Positions 1 to 8,529 of a DNA stretch of 64,000 nt are shown in pieces; within the stretch, counting starts at the first letter, position 1; every line of letters starts with the position of its first letter. The translations under genes were made by a program, and so were the position numbers. Source of the DNA: Leifsonia poae (GTDB lineage: Bacteria > Actinomycetota > Actinomycetes > Actinomycetales > Microbacteriaceae); NCBI RefSeq assembly GCF_027921845.1, contig NZ_BSEN01000011.1, positions 1 through 64,000 on the forward strand. Reading direction: 5' to 3'. The notes under the pieces are model-generated. The model saw nothing but the letters and a program-made list of their open reading frames with translations. It was not told the DNA's origin and ran no database searches.

Positions 1-1017
1 GTCGAGCTGTCCGGTGCCGTGCCCGTTTCGGAGTTGTTCCAGACCGATCCGGACGACGACCGTGACCGGTGCGGTGGCAGTGACGGCGTCAGAGCCGGTG
101 CGCGGGCAGCTGATGCGGTGCCGGAAGATCTCGGTGGCTGCATCCGACCGCAGTTGCGCCATGCTCCGAGACTCCACCGGCTCACTCGGTGCACTTGAAG
201 CGTGCGAACCATCCGCGTGAGCGGCGTCGACTCCAACGTCAGCGTCGGGGTCGTGGAAGCGGACCGTGCGCAGGTCGCGCCCGACGGCTGCGTCGATCGC
301 GGTGACCACATACCCGGCGGACTCGGGATCGAGATACCAGTCGACGTGGGTCATGCCGTCGGCGGTGGTCGAGATCGTCAACGAGCGGCGCTGGCGGCGA
401 CGCTTCTCCCGCGACAGGATGCCGTCATCGTCGAGACGGTCCCGCACCTGGACCGCCAACGCCCGCAACTGCGCCACCGTCAGATCGGGAGCATTCTCGA
501 CCAGCAGCCGCTCACCCAGCGCCAGCGCATCCGACGAACACGCGGGCGCCGCCAAAGACAGCTCCCGCACGATCACCGCCGCCTGCTCAACACTGACGCG
601 TGCCGCACCGGAACCGTCGACGCCTGCGTCGCTACCGACCGGATCGAGCTCACGGGTGACCGTTGCGGCGAGCGCGGGATGCGTCGCCGGCAGAGGCTCG
701 CCCGCGAGCGAGACGCGTGGTGTTGTCGCCTCCCCCACGCTGCAGAACCGGCGCGCCGTCGGGAGCGAGATCCGCCACCTCTCCGCGATCAACGCCGCGG
801 GCCGGGAGTGACCTGCGCGGCGAACGGGGTTCTCATCGCCAAGGATCAGCGACCGGCGTGCCAGCTCGCCGGCAACTCCCACCTTCACCGCGTCGAGGAC
901 GGCCTGTGCATCGGCCAGCACATCGAGCGCCGCCAGCAACCCGTCGCGCGACAGCTCTGCGGGTGACCCGAGTTCCCGGAGGGAGCTGCGCAGAGCGTCG
1001 GCTGGTGTTGCGGTCAT
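1..1017 (-). CDS. DUF222 domain protein, probable HNH endonuclease family (3' end outside window)
   Basis: The minus strand is open from an ATG at 1017 to the window edge, giving 339 residues without a stop. The product has the typical DUF222 (13E12 repeat) layout: a helical N-terminal part, then a basic stretch with SREKRRQRR followed by a TADGMTHVDWYLDPESAG-like core. Members of this family usually end in an HNH nuclease motif, which would lie beyond position 1, so nuclease function is only inferred. The plus-strand frames here are low-complexity shadows rich in Arg. Actinobacteria often carry many dispersed copies of this family; their biological role is poorly defined. The family call is confident and the function is not. 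Confidence 0.8.
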   Translation of the reverse strand, partial: MTATPADALRSSLRELGSPAELSRDGLLAALDVLADAQAVLDAVKVGVAGELARRSLILGDENPVRRAGHSRPAALIAERWRISLPTARRFCSVGEATTPRVSLAGEPLPATHPALAATVTRELDPVGSDAGVDGSGAARVSVEQAAVIVRELSLAAPACSSDALALGERLLVENAPDLTVAQLRALAVQVRDRLDDDGILSREKRRRQRRSLTISTTADGMTHVDWYLDPESAGYVVTAIDAAVGRDLRTVRFHDPDADVGVDAAHADGSHASSAPSEPVESRSMAQLRSDAATEIFRHRISCPRTGSDAVTATAPVTVVVRIGLEQLRNGHGTGQLD

Positions 1018-1068
1018 GACTTAATCCCATCACCGACCACCGACACTTTGGCGTCCTAAAAACAAGCA

Positions 1069-1097
1069 TTGACCGGCACTTTTTCTGTGGATAGATC
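1069..1097 (+). promoter_or_regulatory. Candidate sigma-70-type promoter for the SDR gene
   Basis: TTGACC at 1069-1074 and TAGATC at 1092-1097 are separated by 17 bp, close to the vegetative consensus. Transcription would begin near 1104, leaving a leader of about 100 nt before the ATG at 1207. This is a sequence match only. Confidence 0.5.
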
Positions 1098-1206
1098 GCA
1101 GGACTCCAGGCTTGTGGAGGAAGGTGCAACCACGCGCCGCCGAAGGTGCCGACGTGCAAGCGCCCCCTCCCGGCCCCCGTTCACCCGCCGATGCGAAACT
1201 GGCCGC

Positions 1207-2112
1207 ATGACCGCATCAGCACCTGAACCAGCACCAGCATCAGCACCCGCACCCGCCTCCGAATCCGCATCGGCGCCCGTCCTGCTCATCACCGGCACCT
1301 CATCCGGAATCGGCCGCGCGACCGCCGTCGCCGCCGCCCGGGCCGGATACACCGTCGTCGCCACGATGCGCGATGTGACCAAGGCAGCCCCGCTCCGGGC
1401 CGCAGCGCTCGAGGCCGGCGTGACCGTCGACGTGCAGCCGCTCGACGTGACGGACGCCGCCTCCATCGAAGCCGGCATCGGGTACGTCATCGCCACCTAC
1501 GGCCGGCTGGATGCCCTGCTCAACAACGCCGGCGCCGGTCACGTCGGAACCATCGAAGCCGAGCCGCTCGACGCGGTGCGTGCAGTGATGGAGGTGAACT
1601 TCTTCGGCGTCGTCGCCGTCAGCAGGGCGGCAATGCCTCTGCTGCGCGAGAGCCGGGGACGGCTGGTGACGGTCTCGAGCGTCGGGGGCGTCGTCGGGCA
1701 GCCGTTCAACGAGGCATACTGCGCGGCCAAGTTCGCGGTCGAGGGGTTCCTCGAATCGCTCGCTCCCGTCGCCGCGACGGTCGGGGTCAGGGTGACGGTG
1801 GTCGAGCCGGGCGCCGTTTCGACCGAGTTCGTCGCGAACGTTGGCGTCGATGGGTCGCAGCCGACGGACGGCACGCCGTACGAGCCGGCCTTCGCCGCGT
1901 ATCTCGAGCGGACGCGGACGGCCTTCGATCCTGCCAACGCGCAGACGGCCGAGGGAGTCGCCGACGTGCTGGTCGAGCTGCTCCTCTCGGATGAACCTCC
2001 CGCCCGCGTGCAGACCTCCGAGGCGGCGAAGCGCTTCGTCGGCGTCAAGCTCGCCGACCTCGACGGCTCCGCCGTGCAGGGCCTCACCGCCGGCTGGGTC
2101 GCGACCGCCTGA
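1207..2112 (+). CDS. SDR family NAD(P)-dependent oxidoreductase
   Basis: A 301-residue classical short-chain dehydrogenase. The glycine-rich cofactor motif TGTSSGIG lies at residues 29-36, followed by an NNAG motif, the VSS catalytic serine region and the YxxxK pair at about Y171 and K175. A proline/alanine/serine-rich N-terminal tail of about 24 residues precedes the Rossmann fold and is probably disordered. The ATG at 1207 is chosen because upstream in-frame sequence is Arg-rich and unlike the family. The protein probably acts in the cytoplasm on a carbonyl or hydroxyl substrate; the substrate cannot be read from the sequence. It stands alone between the DUF222 gene and the riboflavin operon. 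Confidence 0.85.
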   Translation: MTASAPEPAPASAPAPASESASAPVLLITGTSSGIGRATAVAAARAGYTVVATMRDVTKAAPLRAAALEAGVTVDVQPLDVTDAASIEAGIGYVIATYGRLDALLNNAGAGHVGTIEAEPLDAVRAVMEVNFFGVVAVSRAAMPLLRESRGRLVTVSSVGGVVGQPFNEAYCAAKFAVEGFLESLAPVAATVGVRVTVVEPGAVSTEFVANVGVDGSQPTDGTPYEPAFAAYLERTRTAFDPANAQTAEGVADVLVELLLSDEPPARVQTSEAAKRFVGVKLADLDGSAVQGLTAGWVATA

Positions 2113-2212
2113 CGTGGGCGTAGAACACCGACTGGCGCGTGCGTAACACCCCGTCGCATCCTTCGGGAATAGACCGCGCTGTAACGCGTTGATCTAGACT
2201 CAGAACGATAAA

Positions 2213-2367
2213 CGTGCTCCGGGGTCGGTGAAAGTCCGAACCGGCGGTGACAGTCCGCGAGCGGGACTGCGTGCGAACGCAGCCTGCTGATCCGGTGGAA
2301 TTCCGGGACCGACGGTAATGGGGTCAGGCGTGAGCCTGGCCGCTCAGTCCGGATGGGAGGCAGCACG
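2213..2367 (+). promoter_or_regulatory. FMN riboswitch (RFN element) controlling the riboflavin operon
   Basis: The region carries the conserved RFN blocks in order: a GGGGTCGGTGAAAGTCC-like first block, ACCGGCGGTGACAGTCCGCGAG, GATCCGGTGGAATTCCGG, GACCGACGGTAATGG, and CAGTCCGGATGGGAG. Closing stem P1 is formed by CGTGCT at 2213-2218 with AGCACG at 2362-2367. It sits about 90 nt before the ribD start. A possible -10 box TAGACT lies at 2195-2200. FMN binding to this class of aptamer switches off riboflavin synthesis genes by termination or by blocking translation; which of these applies here cannot be told by eye. Confidence 0.96.
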
Positions 2368-2454
2368 GCGGACGGTCGTCTCGACCGCTCCGCACGGGTG
2401 ACTTCTGTCACGCGACCCCGGAAGACGTCTCGACCGAGAGACAGGACTGACCGG

Positions 2455-3534
2455 ATGACGTGGGAAGCGGCCATGCGCACCGCCATCGAGCTCGCGCACA
2501 ACGGGCCGGCGACAGGTGTGAACCCCCGCGTGGGCTGCGTGATCCTCGACGCCGACGGCGTGACACTCGCCGAGGGCTGGCACCGCGGCGTCGGAACGGC
2601 GCACGCAGAAGTGGATGCCCTCAGCAAGCTGCCCGAAGGCGGCGCTCGCGGAGCCACGGCCGTCGTCACGCTCGAGCCCTGCAATCACACAGGTCACACC
2701 GGGCCCTGCTCCGAGGCGCTGATCGCCGCGGGCATCGGCCGGGTCGTCTACGCGGCGAGCGACCCCGGGCACATGTCGGGTGGCGGAGCCGCGCGGCTGC
2801 GCGAGGCCGGCGTCGATGTGACGGGCGGCGTGCTCGTCTCCGAGGTGGAGGCGTTCCTCGACGACTGGCTGACAGCGGCACGCCTCGGGCGTCCGTACAT
2901 CACCGTCAAGTGGGCCAGCAGCCTGGACGGGCGGATCGCGGCGCTGGACGGCACGAGCACGTGGATCACCGGTGCCGCGGCGCGGCAGCGTGTGCACGAG
3001 CAGCGCGAGGCCTCCGACGCGATCATCGTCGGCACGGGCACCGTGCTCGCCGACGACCCGAGCCTCACCGCACGCGGCGACGCCGGCGAGCTGATGGCCC
3101 GCCAGCCGGCACCCGTCGTCGTCGGCACCCGCGCCATCCCGAAGGATGCCGCCGTGTTCCGGCACCCGCATCCGGTGATCTTCGAGGGCACGCACGACGT
3201 GCACGAAGTGGTGCGGGATCTGCGAGCACGCGGCTTCCGGCGGGTCTACGTCGAGGGCGGCCCCACGCTCGCCAGCGCGTTCGTCGCCGCCGGGCTCGTG
3301 GACGAGTTCGCCATCTACCTCGCGCCGACCCTGCTGGGCGGAAACCGCCTGGCGCTCGGCGACATCGGGATCAGCACGATCGGCGAGCAGCTGAAGCTGC
3401 GCATCCTGTCGGTCGATCAGCTGGGGAGCGACCTGCTCATCCGGGCGGTTCCCCTGAGAAGCGAAGCGGCGCAGCGCCCGGGTGACGTAGCGCAGCGACC
3501 AAGCGATACAGCGCAGCAGACAGAAGGAGACTGA
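2455..3534 (+). CDS. ribD: Bifunctional riboflavin deaminase-reductase RibD
   Basis: A 359-residue cytoplasmic enzyme that deaminates and then reduces the pyrimidine intermediate made from GTP, the second and third steps of riboflavin synthesis. The N-terminal deaminase domain has the zinc motif HAE followed by TLEPCNHTGHTGPC. The C-terminal reductase domain follows from about residue 150 (VKWASSLDGRIA, GPTLASAF-like motifs). The ATG at 2455 is preferred over an earlier in-frame ATG at 2353, which lies inside the riboswitch. The last 25 residues carry a threefold heptapeptide repeat (AAQRPGD, VAQRPSD, TAQQTEG) not part of the conserved fold. It is followed 2 bp later by ribE. Confidence 0.96.
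   Translation: MTWEAAMRTAIELAHNGPATGVNPRVGCVILDADGVTLAEGWHRGVGTAHAEVDALSKLPEGGARGATAVVTLEPCNHTGHTGPCSEALIAAGIGRVVYAASDPGHMSGGGAARLREAGVDVTGGVLVSEVEAFLDDWLTAARLGRPYITVKWASSLDGRIAALDGTSTWITGAAARQRVHEQREASDAIIVGTGTVLADDPSLTARGDAGELMARQPAPVVVGTRAIPKDAAVFRHPHPVIFEGTHDVHEVVRDLRARGFRRVYVEGGPTLASAFVAAGLVDEFAIYLAPTLLGGNRLALGDIGISTIGEQLKLRILSVDQLGSDLLIRAVPLRSEAAQRPGDVAQRPSDTAQQTEGD
3466..3528 (+). repeat. In-frame 21-bp tandem repeat, 3 copies, at the 3' end of ribD
   Basis: Three 21-bp units at 3466-3486, 3487-3507 and 3508-3528 encode AAQRPGD, VAQRPSD and TAQQTEG. The units are diverged but keep the GCGCAG core. The repeat lies outside the catalytic domains and ends just before the ribosome binding site of ribE. 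Confidence 0.75.
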
Positions 3535-3536
3535 GG

Positions 3537-4199
3537 ATGTTCACCGGAATCATCGAGGAGCTCGGAGAGATCACGGCGGTCGACTGGGCGGACGACGCGG
3601 CGCGCGTCACGGTGCGCGGACCCGTCGCGGTCAGCGACGCCAAACACGGCGACTCCATCTCTGTGAGCGGCGTGTGCCTGACGGTCATCGACCAGGATGC
3701 CGTGAGCTTCACCGCGGACGTGATGGCCGAGACGCTCGCGATGAGCACCCTCGACGGGGTCCAGCCCGGACGCCGGGTGAACCTCGAGCGCGCCGCACAG
3801 GTCGGAGACCGCCTCGGCGGCCACATCGTGCAGGGTCACATCGACGGCACGGCCACGATCCTCGCGATCACCGAGGGCAGCGCGTGGCGCGTCGTGCGGC
3901 TCAGCCTCGACCCGGAGCACGCTCCGCTCGTAGCGCGCAAGGGCTCCATCGCGATCGACGGCGTCTCGCTCACCGTGAGCGAGGTCGGCGGCGGCCTCGA
4001 CGACGGCTGGTTCGAGGTGTCCCTCATCCCGGAGACCCTCGAAGCCACCACCCTCGGCGACCGCGTCGTGGGCGACCGCGTCAACATCGAGACCGACATC
4101 CTGGCCCGCCACGTCGAGCGGATGCTCGGGCTGGGCTACCTCGGACGGGAAGAAGTCCTCCCCTCGTCCATCATCGAACCGGAACGGAGCGCTTCATGA
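3537..4199 (+). CDS. ribE: Riboflavin synthase, alpha subunit
   Basis: A 220-residue enzyme that dismutates two molecules of 6,7-dimethyl-8-ribityllumazine into riboflavin. The start MFTGIIEELG is the family hallmark, and the two tandem lumazine-binding domains are visible: GDSISVSGVCLTV in the first and GSIAIDGVSLTV in the second. The VQGHIDGTA motif marks the domain junction. An AGGAGA ribosome binding site precedes the ATG. It starts 2 bp after ribD and its TGA overlaps the ribBA start as ATGA, so translation is probably coupled. Confidence 0.96.
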   Translation: MFTGIIEELGEITAVDWADDAARVTVRGPVAVSDAKHGDSISVSGVCLTVIDQDAVSFTADVMAETLAMSTLDGVQPGRRVNLERAAQVGDRLGGHIVQGHIDGTATILAITEGSAWRVVRLSLDPEHAPLVARKGSIAIDGVSLTVSEVGGGLDDGWFEVSLIPETLEATTLGDRVVGDRVNIETDILARHVERMLGLGYLGREEVLPSSIIEPERSAS

Positions 4200-5464
4200 G
4201 CCTCGCCACCATCCCCCAGGCCCTCAGCGCACTGCGCGAAGGCCGACCGGTCATCGTCGCGGACAACGAGAGCCGCGAGAACGAGGGCGACGTCATCATC
4301 GCCGCCGAACTCGCCAGCCAGGAGTGGATCGCCTGGACGGTCAAGAACTCCTCCGGCTTCATCTGCGCTCCGATGACGAACGAGATCGCCGACAGGCTCG
4401 AGCTCCCCGTCATGGTCGCCGTCAACGAGGATGCCCGCGGAACGAACTACACCGTGAGCGTCGACGCGGCCGACCGCCTCAGCACCGGCATCAGCGCGGC
4501 GGATCGCGCGCACACCCTGCGCGTGCTCGCCGACCTGGACTCGACGCCCGCCAGCCTGCACCGCCCCGGCCACATCCTGCCGCTGCGCGCCGTCGACGGA
4601 GGCGTGCGCGAGCGCGACGGCCACACCGAGGCCGCCGTCGACCTGATGAAGCTCGCCGGTCTCACCCCGGTCGCGGCGATCGCCGAGATCGTCGCCGACG
4701 ACGGCGAGATGATGCGCCTGCCGGGCCTCATCGAACTGGGCGAGCGCGAAGACGTGCTCGTCATCACGATCGAGGCGCTGATCGCCTACCTTCAGGAGTT
4801 CCACTGCGACCAGCAGCTCGAATCGGTCACCCCTATCCCCGAGACGTCGCGAGTTATCTTCGAGGTCGAGACCACGGTGCCCACCACGCACGGGCCGTTC
4901 AAGATGCGCGCGTACCGCGACCGGATGACCGGAGCCGACCACGTCGCGATCGTCGCCGGCAACCCCACCGCGAACGGCACGCTGGTCCGCGTGCACTCGG
5001 AGTGCCTGACGGGCGAAGCATTCGGTTCGCTGAAGTGCGAGTGCGGACCCCAGCTCGACGCAGCCCTGGACACGATCCAGCGCGACGGAGGCGTCGTCGT
5101 CTACCTGCGCGGCCACGAGGGCCGGGGCATCGGCCTGATCAACAAGCTCCGTGCCTACAAGCTGCAGGAGGAGGGACTCGACACGCTCGACGCCAACCTC
5201 GCCCTGGGGCTGCCGATCGATGCCCGCGACTACCGCGCGGCGACGGCCATCCTGCAGGACCTCGGCATCTCGTCGGTGCGCCTGCTGACCAACAACCCTG
5301 AGAAGGTGCGCCAGCTCGAAGAGCACGGGATCGCCGTCGACGAGCGCGTCCCGCTCGTCGTGGGCGTCGGCGCCTTCAACGAGGGCTACCTCGAGACCAA
5401 GCGTGACCGGATGGGTCACGACATCCCCCAGGCTGAGATCGCAGCAGAAAGGACCGGACGATGA
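4196..5464 (+). CDS. ribBA: Bifunctional 3,4-DHBP synthase / GTP cyclohydrolase II
   Basis: A 422-residue fusion that supplies both precursors of lumazine. The N-terminal half is DHBP synthase ([45 protein letters not shown]). The C-terminal half is GTP cyclohydrolase II with the zinc cysteines in [18 protein letters not shown] and the [13 protein letters not shown] active-site loop. The ATG at 4196 overlaps the ribE stop; upstream in-frame sequence is an Arg-rich shadow of ribE. The stop overlaps the ribH start as ATGA. Fusion of the two activities is normal in actinobacteria. Confidence 0.97.
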   Translation: MSLATIPQALSALREGRPVIVADNESRENEGDVIIAAELASQEWIAWTVKNSSGFICAPMTNEIADRLELPVMVAVNEDARGTNYTVSVDAADRLSTGISAADRAHTLRVLADLDSTPASLHRPGHILPLRAVDGGVRERDGHTEAAVDLMKLAGLTPVAAIAEIVADDGEMMRLPGLIELGEREDVLVITIEALIAYLQEFHCDQQLESVTPIPETSRVIFEVETTVPTTHGPFKMRAYRDRMTGADHVAIVAGNPTANGTLVRVHSECLTGEAFGSLKCECGPQLDAALDTIQRDGGVVVYLRGHEGRGIGLINKLRAYKLQEEGLDTLDANLALGLPIDARDYRAATAILQDLGISSVRLLTNNPEKVRQLEEHGIAVDERVPLVVGVGAFNEGYLETKRDRMGHDIPQAEIAAERTGR

Positions 5465-5931
5465 GCGGAGCAGGAGCACCGGAGGCGACGGAGAAGCTCG
5501 ACGGGAGCGGCCTGCGGGTCGTCATCATCGCGGGCACGTGGCACGAGCAGATCACCGACGGGCTGATCGCGGGCGCGGAACGGACGCTGCGCGAGGCCGG
5601 TGCGGAGTACAGCCTCGTGCGTGTCCCCGGCAGTTTCGAGCTCCCGGTCGCCTCCAAGCGGGCGCTCGAGGGCGGGGCGGATGCGGTGGTCGCGCTCGGC
5701 GTGATCATCCGCGGCGGCACCCCGCACTTCGAGTACGTCTCGTCGGCGGCGACCGACGGCCTCACCCGCGTCGCCATCGACACGGGCAAGCCGGTGGGCT
5801 TCGGCGTGCTGACGCTCGACGACGAGGCGCAGGGCCTCGACCGCGCTGGTCTCGAGGGCTCCCACGAGGACAAGGGCGCCGAGGCGGCCCACGCCGCCCT
5901 CGCGACGGCGCTCGTGCTGCGCGGGCTCTAG
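5461..5931 (+). CDS. ribH: 6,7-dimethyl-8-ribityllumazine synthase
   Basis: A 156-residue enzyme that condenses the pyrimidine and the four-carbon DHBP unit into lumazine, the penultimate step. Family motifs are VPGSFELP, the [14 protein letters not shown] phosphate-binding loop and the catalytic His of that loop, and GFGVLTLD. Lumazine synthases form pentamers or 60-mers. It completes the ribD-ribE-ribBA-ribH operon, so the window alone encodes all enzymes from GTP to riboflavin except the phosphatase. Confidence 0.96.
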   Translation: MSGAGAPEATEKLDGSGLRVVIIAGTWHEQITDGLIAGAERTLREAGAEYSLVRVPGSFELPVASKRALEGGADAVVALGVIIRGGTPHFEYVSSAATDGLTRVAIDTGKPVGFGVLTLDDEAQGLDRAGLEGSHEDKGAEAAHAALATALVLRGL

Positions 5932-5937
5932 CCCGCG
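5920..5937 (+). terminator. Hairpin across the ribH stop codon
   Basis: CGCGGGCT at 5920-5927 pairs with AGCCCGCG at 5930-5937 around a 2-nt centre. The stem includes the TAG stop at 5929-5931 and lies between convergent genes. There is no U-run, so it is a weak terminator candidate. Confidence 0.4.
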
Positions 5938-5958
5938 TGCGCTAGCCCCGGCTGCGGG

Positions 5959-6459
5959 CTACGGCTTCCAGACCATGAGGACGACGACCACGACGAGCAG
6001 GATGCTCGCCACGCCGGAGCCCGCAGCGATCGCCGGGTAGCCGCGCGCCTCGAGATCGGCCGCTTCGGCCGCTGGCGTCGGAACCGACCCGCCGGCCACG
6101 GCCGGAGCGGCGGTCGCGGAGGTCAGCCCGTCCAGGGCGTCGGCCGCGCGCCGCATCGCCGGCACGACCACGAACAGCGTGAGCCCGAGCGCGATGACGT
6201 AGGCGATGATCGACCACAGGATCCACGGCGTGGTGATCGACGTCTTGTACTTCGGGTCGGACATTCCCATCACGGCGAACCCGAACAGCACGGTGAGCAG
6301 CGACAGCAGCGAGAAGATGTTCGTGGACTTCGCCAATGTCCTCACCTGGGAGGCGTTTCCGGCGCGGACGGCGCGCATGGCCGTCATGGGCAGGATCGCC
6401 ATCGGGCCGACGATGAAGACGGCCGACACGACGTGCAGAACGTTGAACAGGGTATCCAT
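5959..6459 (-). CDS. DUF2269-like integral membrane protein
   Basis: A 166-residue protein with about four membrane helices: residues 3-25, around 48-65, about 80-100 and at the extreme C terminus (ASILLVVVVVLMVW). The N-terminal LFNVLHVVSAVFIVGPM and the central GMSDPKYKTSITTPWILWSI resemble DUF2269 family proteins, whose function is unknown. A loop rich in Ala and Pro precedes the last helix. It is convergent with the riboflavin operon and has its own promoter region upstream of 6459. No functional assignment is supported. Confidence 0.75.
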   Translation of the reverse strand: MDTLFNVLHVVSAVFIVGPMAILPMTAMRAVRAGNASQVRTLAKSTNIFSLLSLLTVLFGFAVMGMSDPKYKTSITTPWILWSIIAYVIALGLTLFVVVPAMRRAADALDGLTSATAAPAVAGGSVPTPAAEAADLEARGYPAIAAGSGVASILLVVVVVLMVWKP

Positions 6460-6673
6460 GCGACCAGACTAACGAGGCGCCCGATTCGGCGCCGTCGCGC
6501 TCTCGACATAGGGTGGAAGGGCGCCACAAGCGCATCCAGTTCCGCTCACGTGTTCGCAGACGCCCGACCGACGCCCGTCACACCGCGTTGTCCCCTCGTC
6601 TCCTGCCGCGCCTTCAGGCGGCTCGCACCGTCGCGTCCGTCCTGACGCGGCATCCCTCATCCGGAGTTCTCTC

Positions 6674-8011
6674 ATGTCTTCGACGGTTTCCGTCACCCCG
6701 CCCACCCCCGCCCCCGCCAACACGCGCGGTCGTGTCATCCTGGCCAGCCTCATCGGCACCTCGATCGAGTTCTACGACTTCTACGTCTACGCGACGGCCG
6801 CCGTGCTGGTCTTCCCGTCGCTGTTCTTCACGAACGAGGATCCGACCACCGCCCTGCTCGCGTCATTCGCCGTCTTCGGCGTCGCGTTCATCGCGCGGCC
6901 GATCGGTTCGATCGTGTTCGGCCACTTCGGCGACCGGATCGGGCGCAAGGGCACGCTGGTCGGCTCGCTGCTGACGATGGGCATCGCCACGGTGCTGATC
7001 GGCTGCCTCCCCACGGCGCAGGTGCCGGGCTGGGAGTTCTGGGCGCCGTTCCTGCTGGTGGTCATGCGGTTCTGCCAGGGACTGGGCCTCGGCGGCGAGT
7101 GGAGTGGCGCCGCCCTCCTCGCCACGGAGAACGCACCGGCGGGCAAGCGCGCGATCTACGGCACGTTCCCGCAGCTGGGCGCGCCCATCGGCTTCATCGT
7201 CGCGAACGTCCTGTTCCTCATCCTGAACCTGTCGATGAGCGCTGAGGCGTTCGCGGCGTGGGGCTGGCGGCTGCCGTTCCTGCTGAGCGCCGTGCTCGTG
7301 ATCGTCGGGCTCTACGTGCGCCTCAAGCTCGTCGAGACGCCCGCCTTCCAGAAGGTCGTCGACACCGGCGAGGTGGCGAAGCTGCCGCTGGCGCGCGTGT
7401 TCCGCAGCAGTTGGCGGCAGATCGTGCTCGGCACGTTCATCATGCTGGCGACCTACGTGTTGTTCTACCTGATGACCGCGTTCACGCTCACCTACGGCAC
7501 CACGGCCAAGCCGGCCGGCCTGGGCTACACGCGCAACGAGTTCTTGATCATGCTGATCGTCGGCGTCGTCTTCTTCGGCGTGTTCACCCTGGTCGCCGGA
7601 CCGCTCGCGGAGCGCTTCGGCCGCCGCAAGACGCTGATCTGGGTGACCATCGGCATCATCGTGTTCGGCCTGCTCTTCGTGCCGCTGTTCGCGGGCGGCA
7701 CCGTCGGCACGATGGCGCTGCTGATCGTGGGATTCACCCTCATGGGCCTCACCTTCGGGCCGATGGGCGCCGAACTGCCCGAGCTGTTCCCGACCAACGT
7801 GCGCTACACCGGGTCGGCGATCAGCTACAACCTGTCGAGCGTGCTCGGTGCCGCGGTCGCTCCGACCATCGCGGTCTGGCTGTGGACCATGGCCGGCGGG
7901 AGCACCGTGTGGGTCGGCGTCTACCTCTCGGTGGCGGGCGTGCTCACGCTGATCGCCCTGCTGCTCAGCAAGGAGACGCGCGACATCGACTTCACCGACA
8001 ACGTCTCCTAG
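6674..8011 (+). CDS. MFS transporter, metabolite:H+ symporter (MHS) type
   Basis: A 445-residue inner-membrane transporter with twelve predicted helices. Family features are SLIGTSIEFYDFYVYATAA at the first helix, the cytoplasmic loop GDRIGRKG between helices 2 and 3, and the FCQGLGLGGEWSGA motif of helix 4. These match the MHS subfamily, which includes proline/betaine, shikimate and alpha-ketoglutarate symporters. The substrate cannot be assigned. The gene is preceded by about 210 nt without a recognisable gene and is followed by a long hairpin at 8023-8082. Confidence 0.9.
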   Translation: MSSTVSVTPPTPAPANTRGRVILASLIGTSIEFYDFYVYATAAVLVFPSLFFTNEDPTTALLASFAVFGVAFIARPIGSIVFGHFGDRIGRKGTLVGSLLTMGIATVLIGCLPTAQVPGWEFWAPFLLVVMRFCQGLGLGGEWSGAALLATENAPAGKRAIYGTFPQLGAPIGFIVANVLFLILNLSMSAEAFAAWGWRLPFLLSAVLVIVGLYVRLKLVETPAFQKVVDTGEVAKLPLARVFRSSWRQIVLGTFIMLATYVLFYLMTAFTLTYGTTAKPAGLGYTRNEFLIMLIVGVVFFGVFTLVAGPLAERFGRRKTLIWVTIGIIVFGLLFVPLFAGGTVGTMALLIVGFTLMGLTFGPMGAELPELFPTNVRYTGSAISYNLSSVLGAAVAPTIAVWLWTMAGGSTVWVGVYLSVAGVLTLIALLLSKETRDIDFTDNVS

Positions 8012-8022
8012 GGCTGTCTTTC

Positions 8023-8082
8023 GTTGAAGGGCGGCGAACGCATCCAACCGCTTCGCGTTGGGTGCGTTTGCCGCCCTTCAAC
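8023..8082 (+). terminator. Long hairpin downstream of the MFS gene
   Basis: Arms at 8023-8048 and 8057-8082 are 26 nt each with an 8-nt loop. Every position pairs in the plus-strand RNA, two of them as G-U wobbles; the minus-strand RNA would have two A-C mismatches instead. This asymmetry supports a plus-strand RNA structure. No clear U-run follows, but position and strength fit a terminator or 3'-end stabiliser. Confidence 0.65.
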
Positions 8083-8084
8083 GG

Positions 8085-8114
8085 TTGTGTTAGTTAGCTG
8101 GGCGGCTATATATT
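8085..8114 (+). promoter_or_regulatory. Promoter for the ArsR gene, probably leaderless transcript
   Basis: TTGTGT at 8085-8090 and TATATA at 8107-8112 are 16 bp apart. A start site 7 to 9 nt downstream of the -10 would fall at or just before the GTG at 8121, so the mRNA would have no leader. No ribosome binding site is visible. Confidence 0.5.
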
Positions 8115-8120
8115 GTGCGT

Positions 8121-8477
8121 GTGGCTACAGATGCGGTGTGGGATGCGCTGGCCGACCCGACCCGGCGACGGATCGTCGAGCTCCTGGTGCGGGAGCCGCT
8201 GCGGGCGGGCACGATCGCGGACGAGTTCCCTGTGGCCGCTCCCACGATCAGCCGGCATCTGCGCGTTCTGCGCACGGCGGGCATCATCGAGGAGACCCGC
8301 GTCGCCGACGACGCCAGGGTCAAGGTGTACCGGCTGCGGCCGGAGCCTTTCGGCGACCTCGGCGCCTGGATCGACCAGGTGCAGGCGTTCTGGCGCGACC
8401 GCCTGAGTGCGTTCGCCGCCGCGGTCGACGACGAGATGGCGCGACCGGGGGCCGCGGGAGCGCACCCGACGGAGTGA
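8121..8477 (+). CDS. ArsR-family winged-helix transcriptional regulator
   Basis: A 118-residue DNA-binding protein. The helix-turn-helix is clear: DALADPTRRRIVELL, then a turn and APTISRHLRVLRTAGIIEE as recognition helix and wing start. No metal-binding cysteines are present, so it belongs to the non-metal group often found next to SRPBCC (AHSA1-like) genes. GTG at 8121 is preferred because it matches a leaderless start; GTG at 8115 would add two residues. It is followed by an SRPBCC gene after a short tandem-repeat spacer and is likely co-transcribed with it. Confidence 0.85.
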   Translation: MATDAVWDALADPTRRRIVELLVREPLRAGTIADEFPVAAPTISRHLRVLRTAGIIEETRVADDARVKVYRLRPEPFGDLGAWIDQVQAFWRDRLSAFAAAVDDEMARPGAAGAHPTE

Positions 8478-8520
8478 GCACGCCCGACGGAGTCGGCACG
8501 TCCGACGGAGTCAGTGAGAG
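8467..8520 (+). repeat. 18-bp tandem repeat, 3 copies, spanning the ArsR stop codon
   Basis: Units at 8467-8484, 8485-8502 and 8503-8520 all begin CGACGGAGT and then diverge. The array includes the arsR-like stop and runs to the ribosome binding site of the next gene. Confidence 0.8.
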
Positions 8521-8529
8521 GAGCACGAC

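Noticed and set aside
202-966. Long plus-strand open frame of 254 codons
   Set aside because: It is the antisense shadow of the DUF222 gene on the minus strand, rich in Arg and His with no family motif.
3674-4195. Long N-terminal extension of RibBA
   Set aside because: It is a shifted-frame reading of ribE; the ATG at 4196 overlaps the ribE stop and matches the family start.
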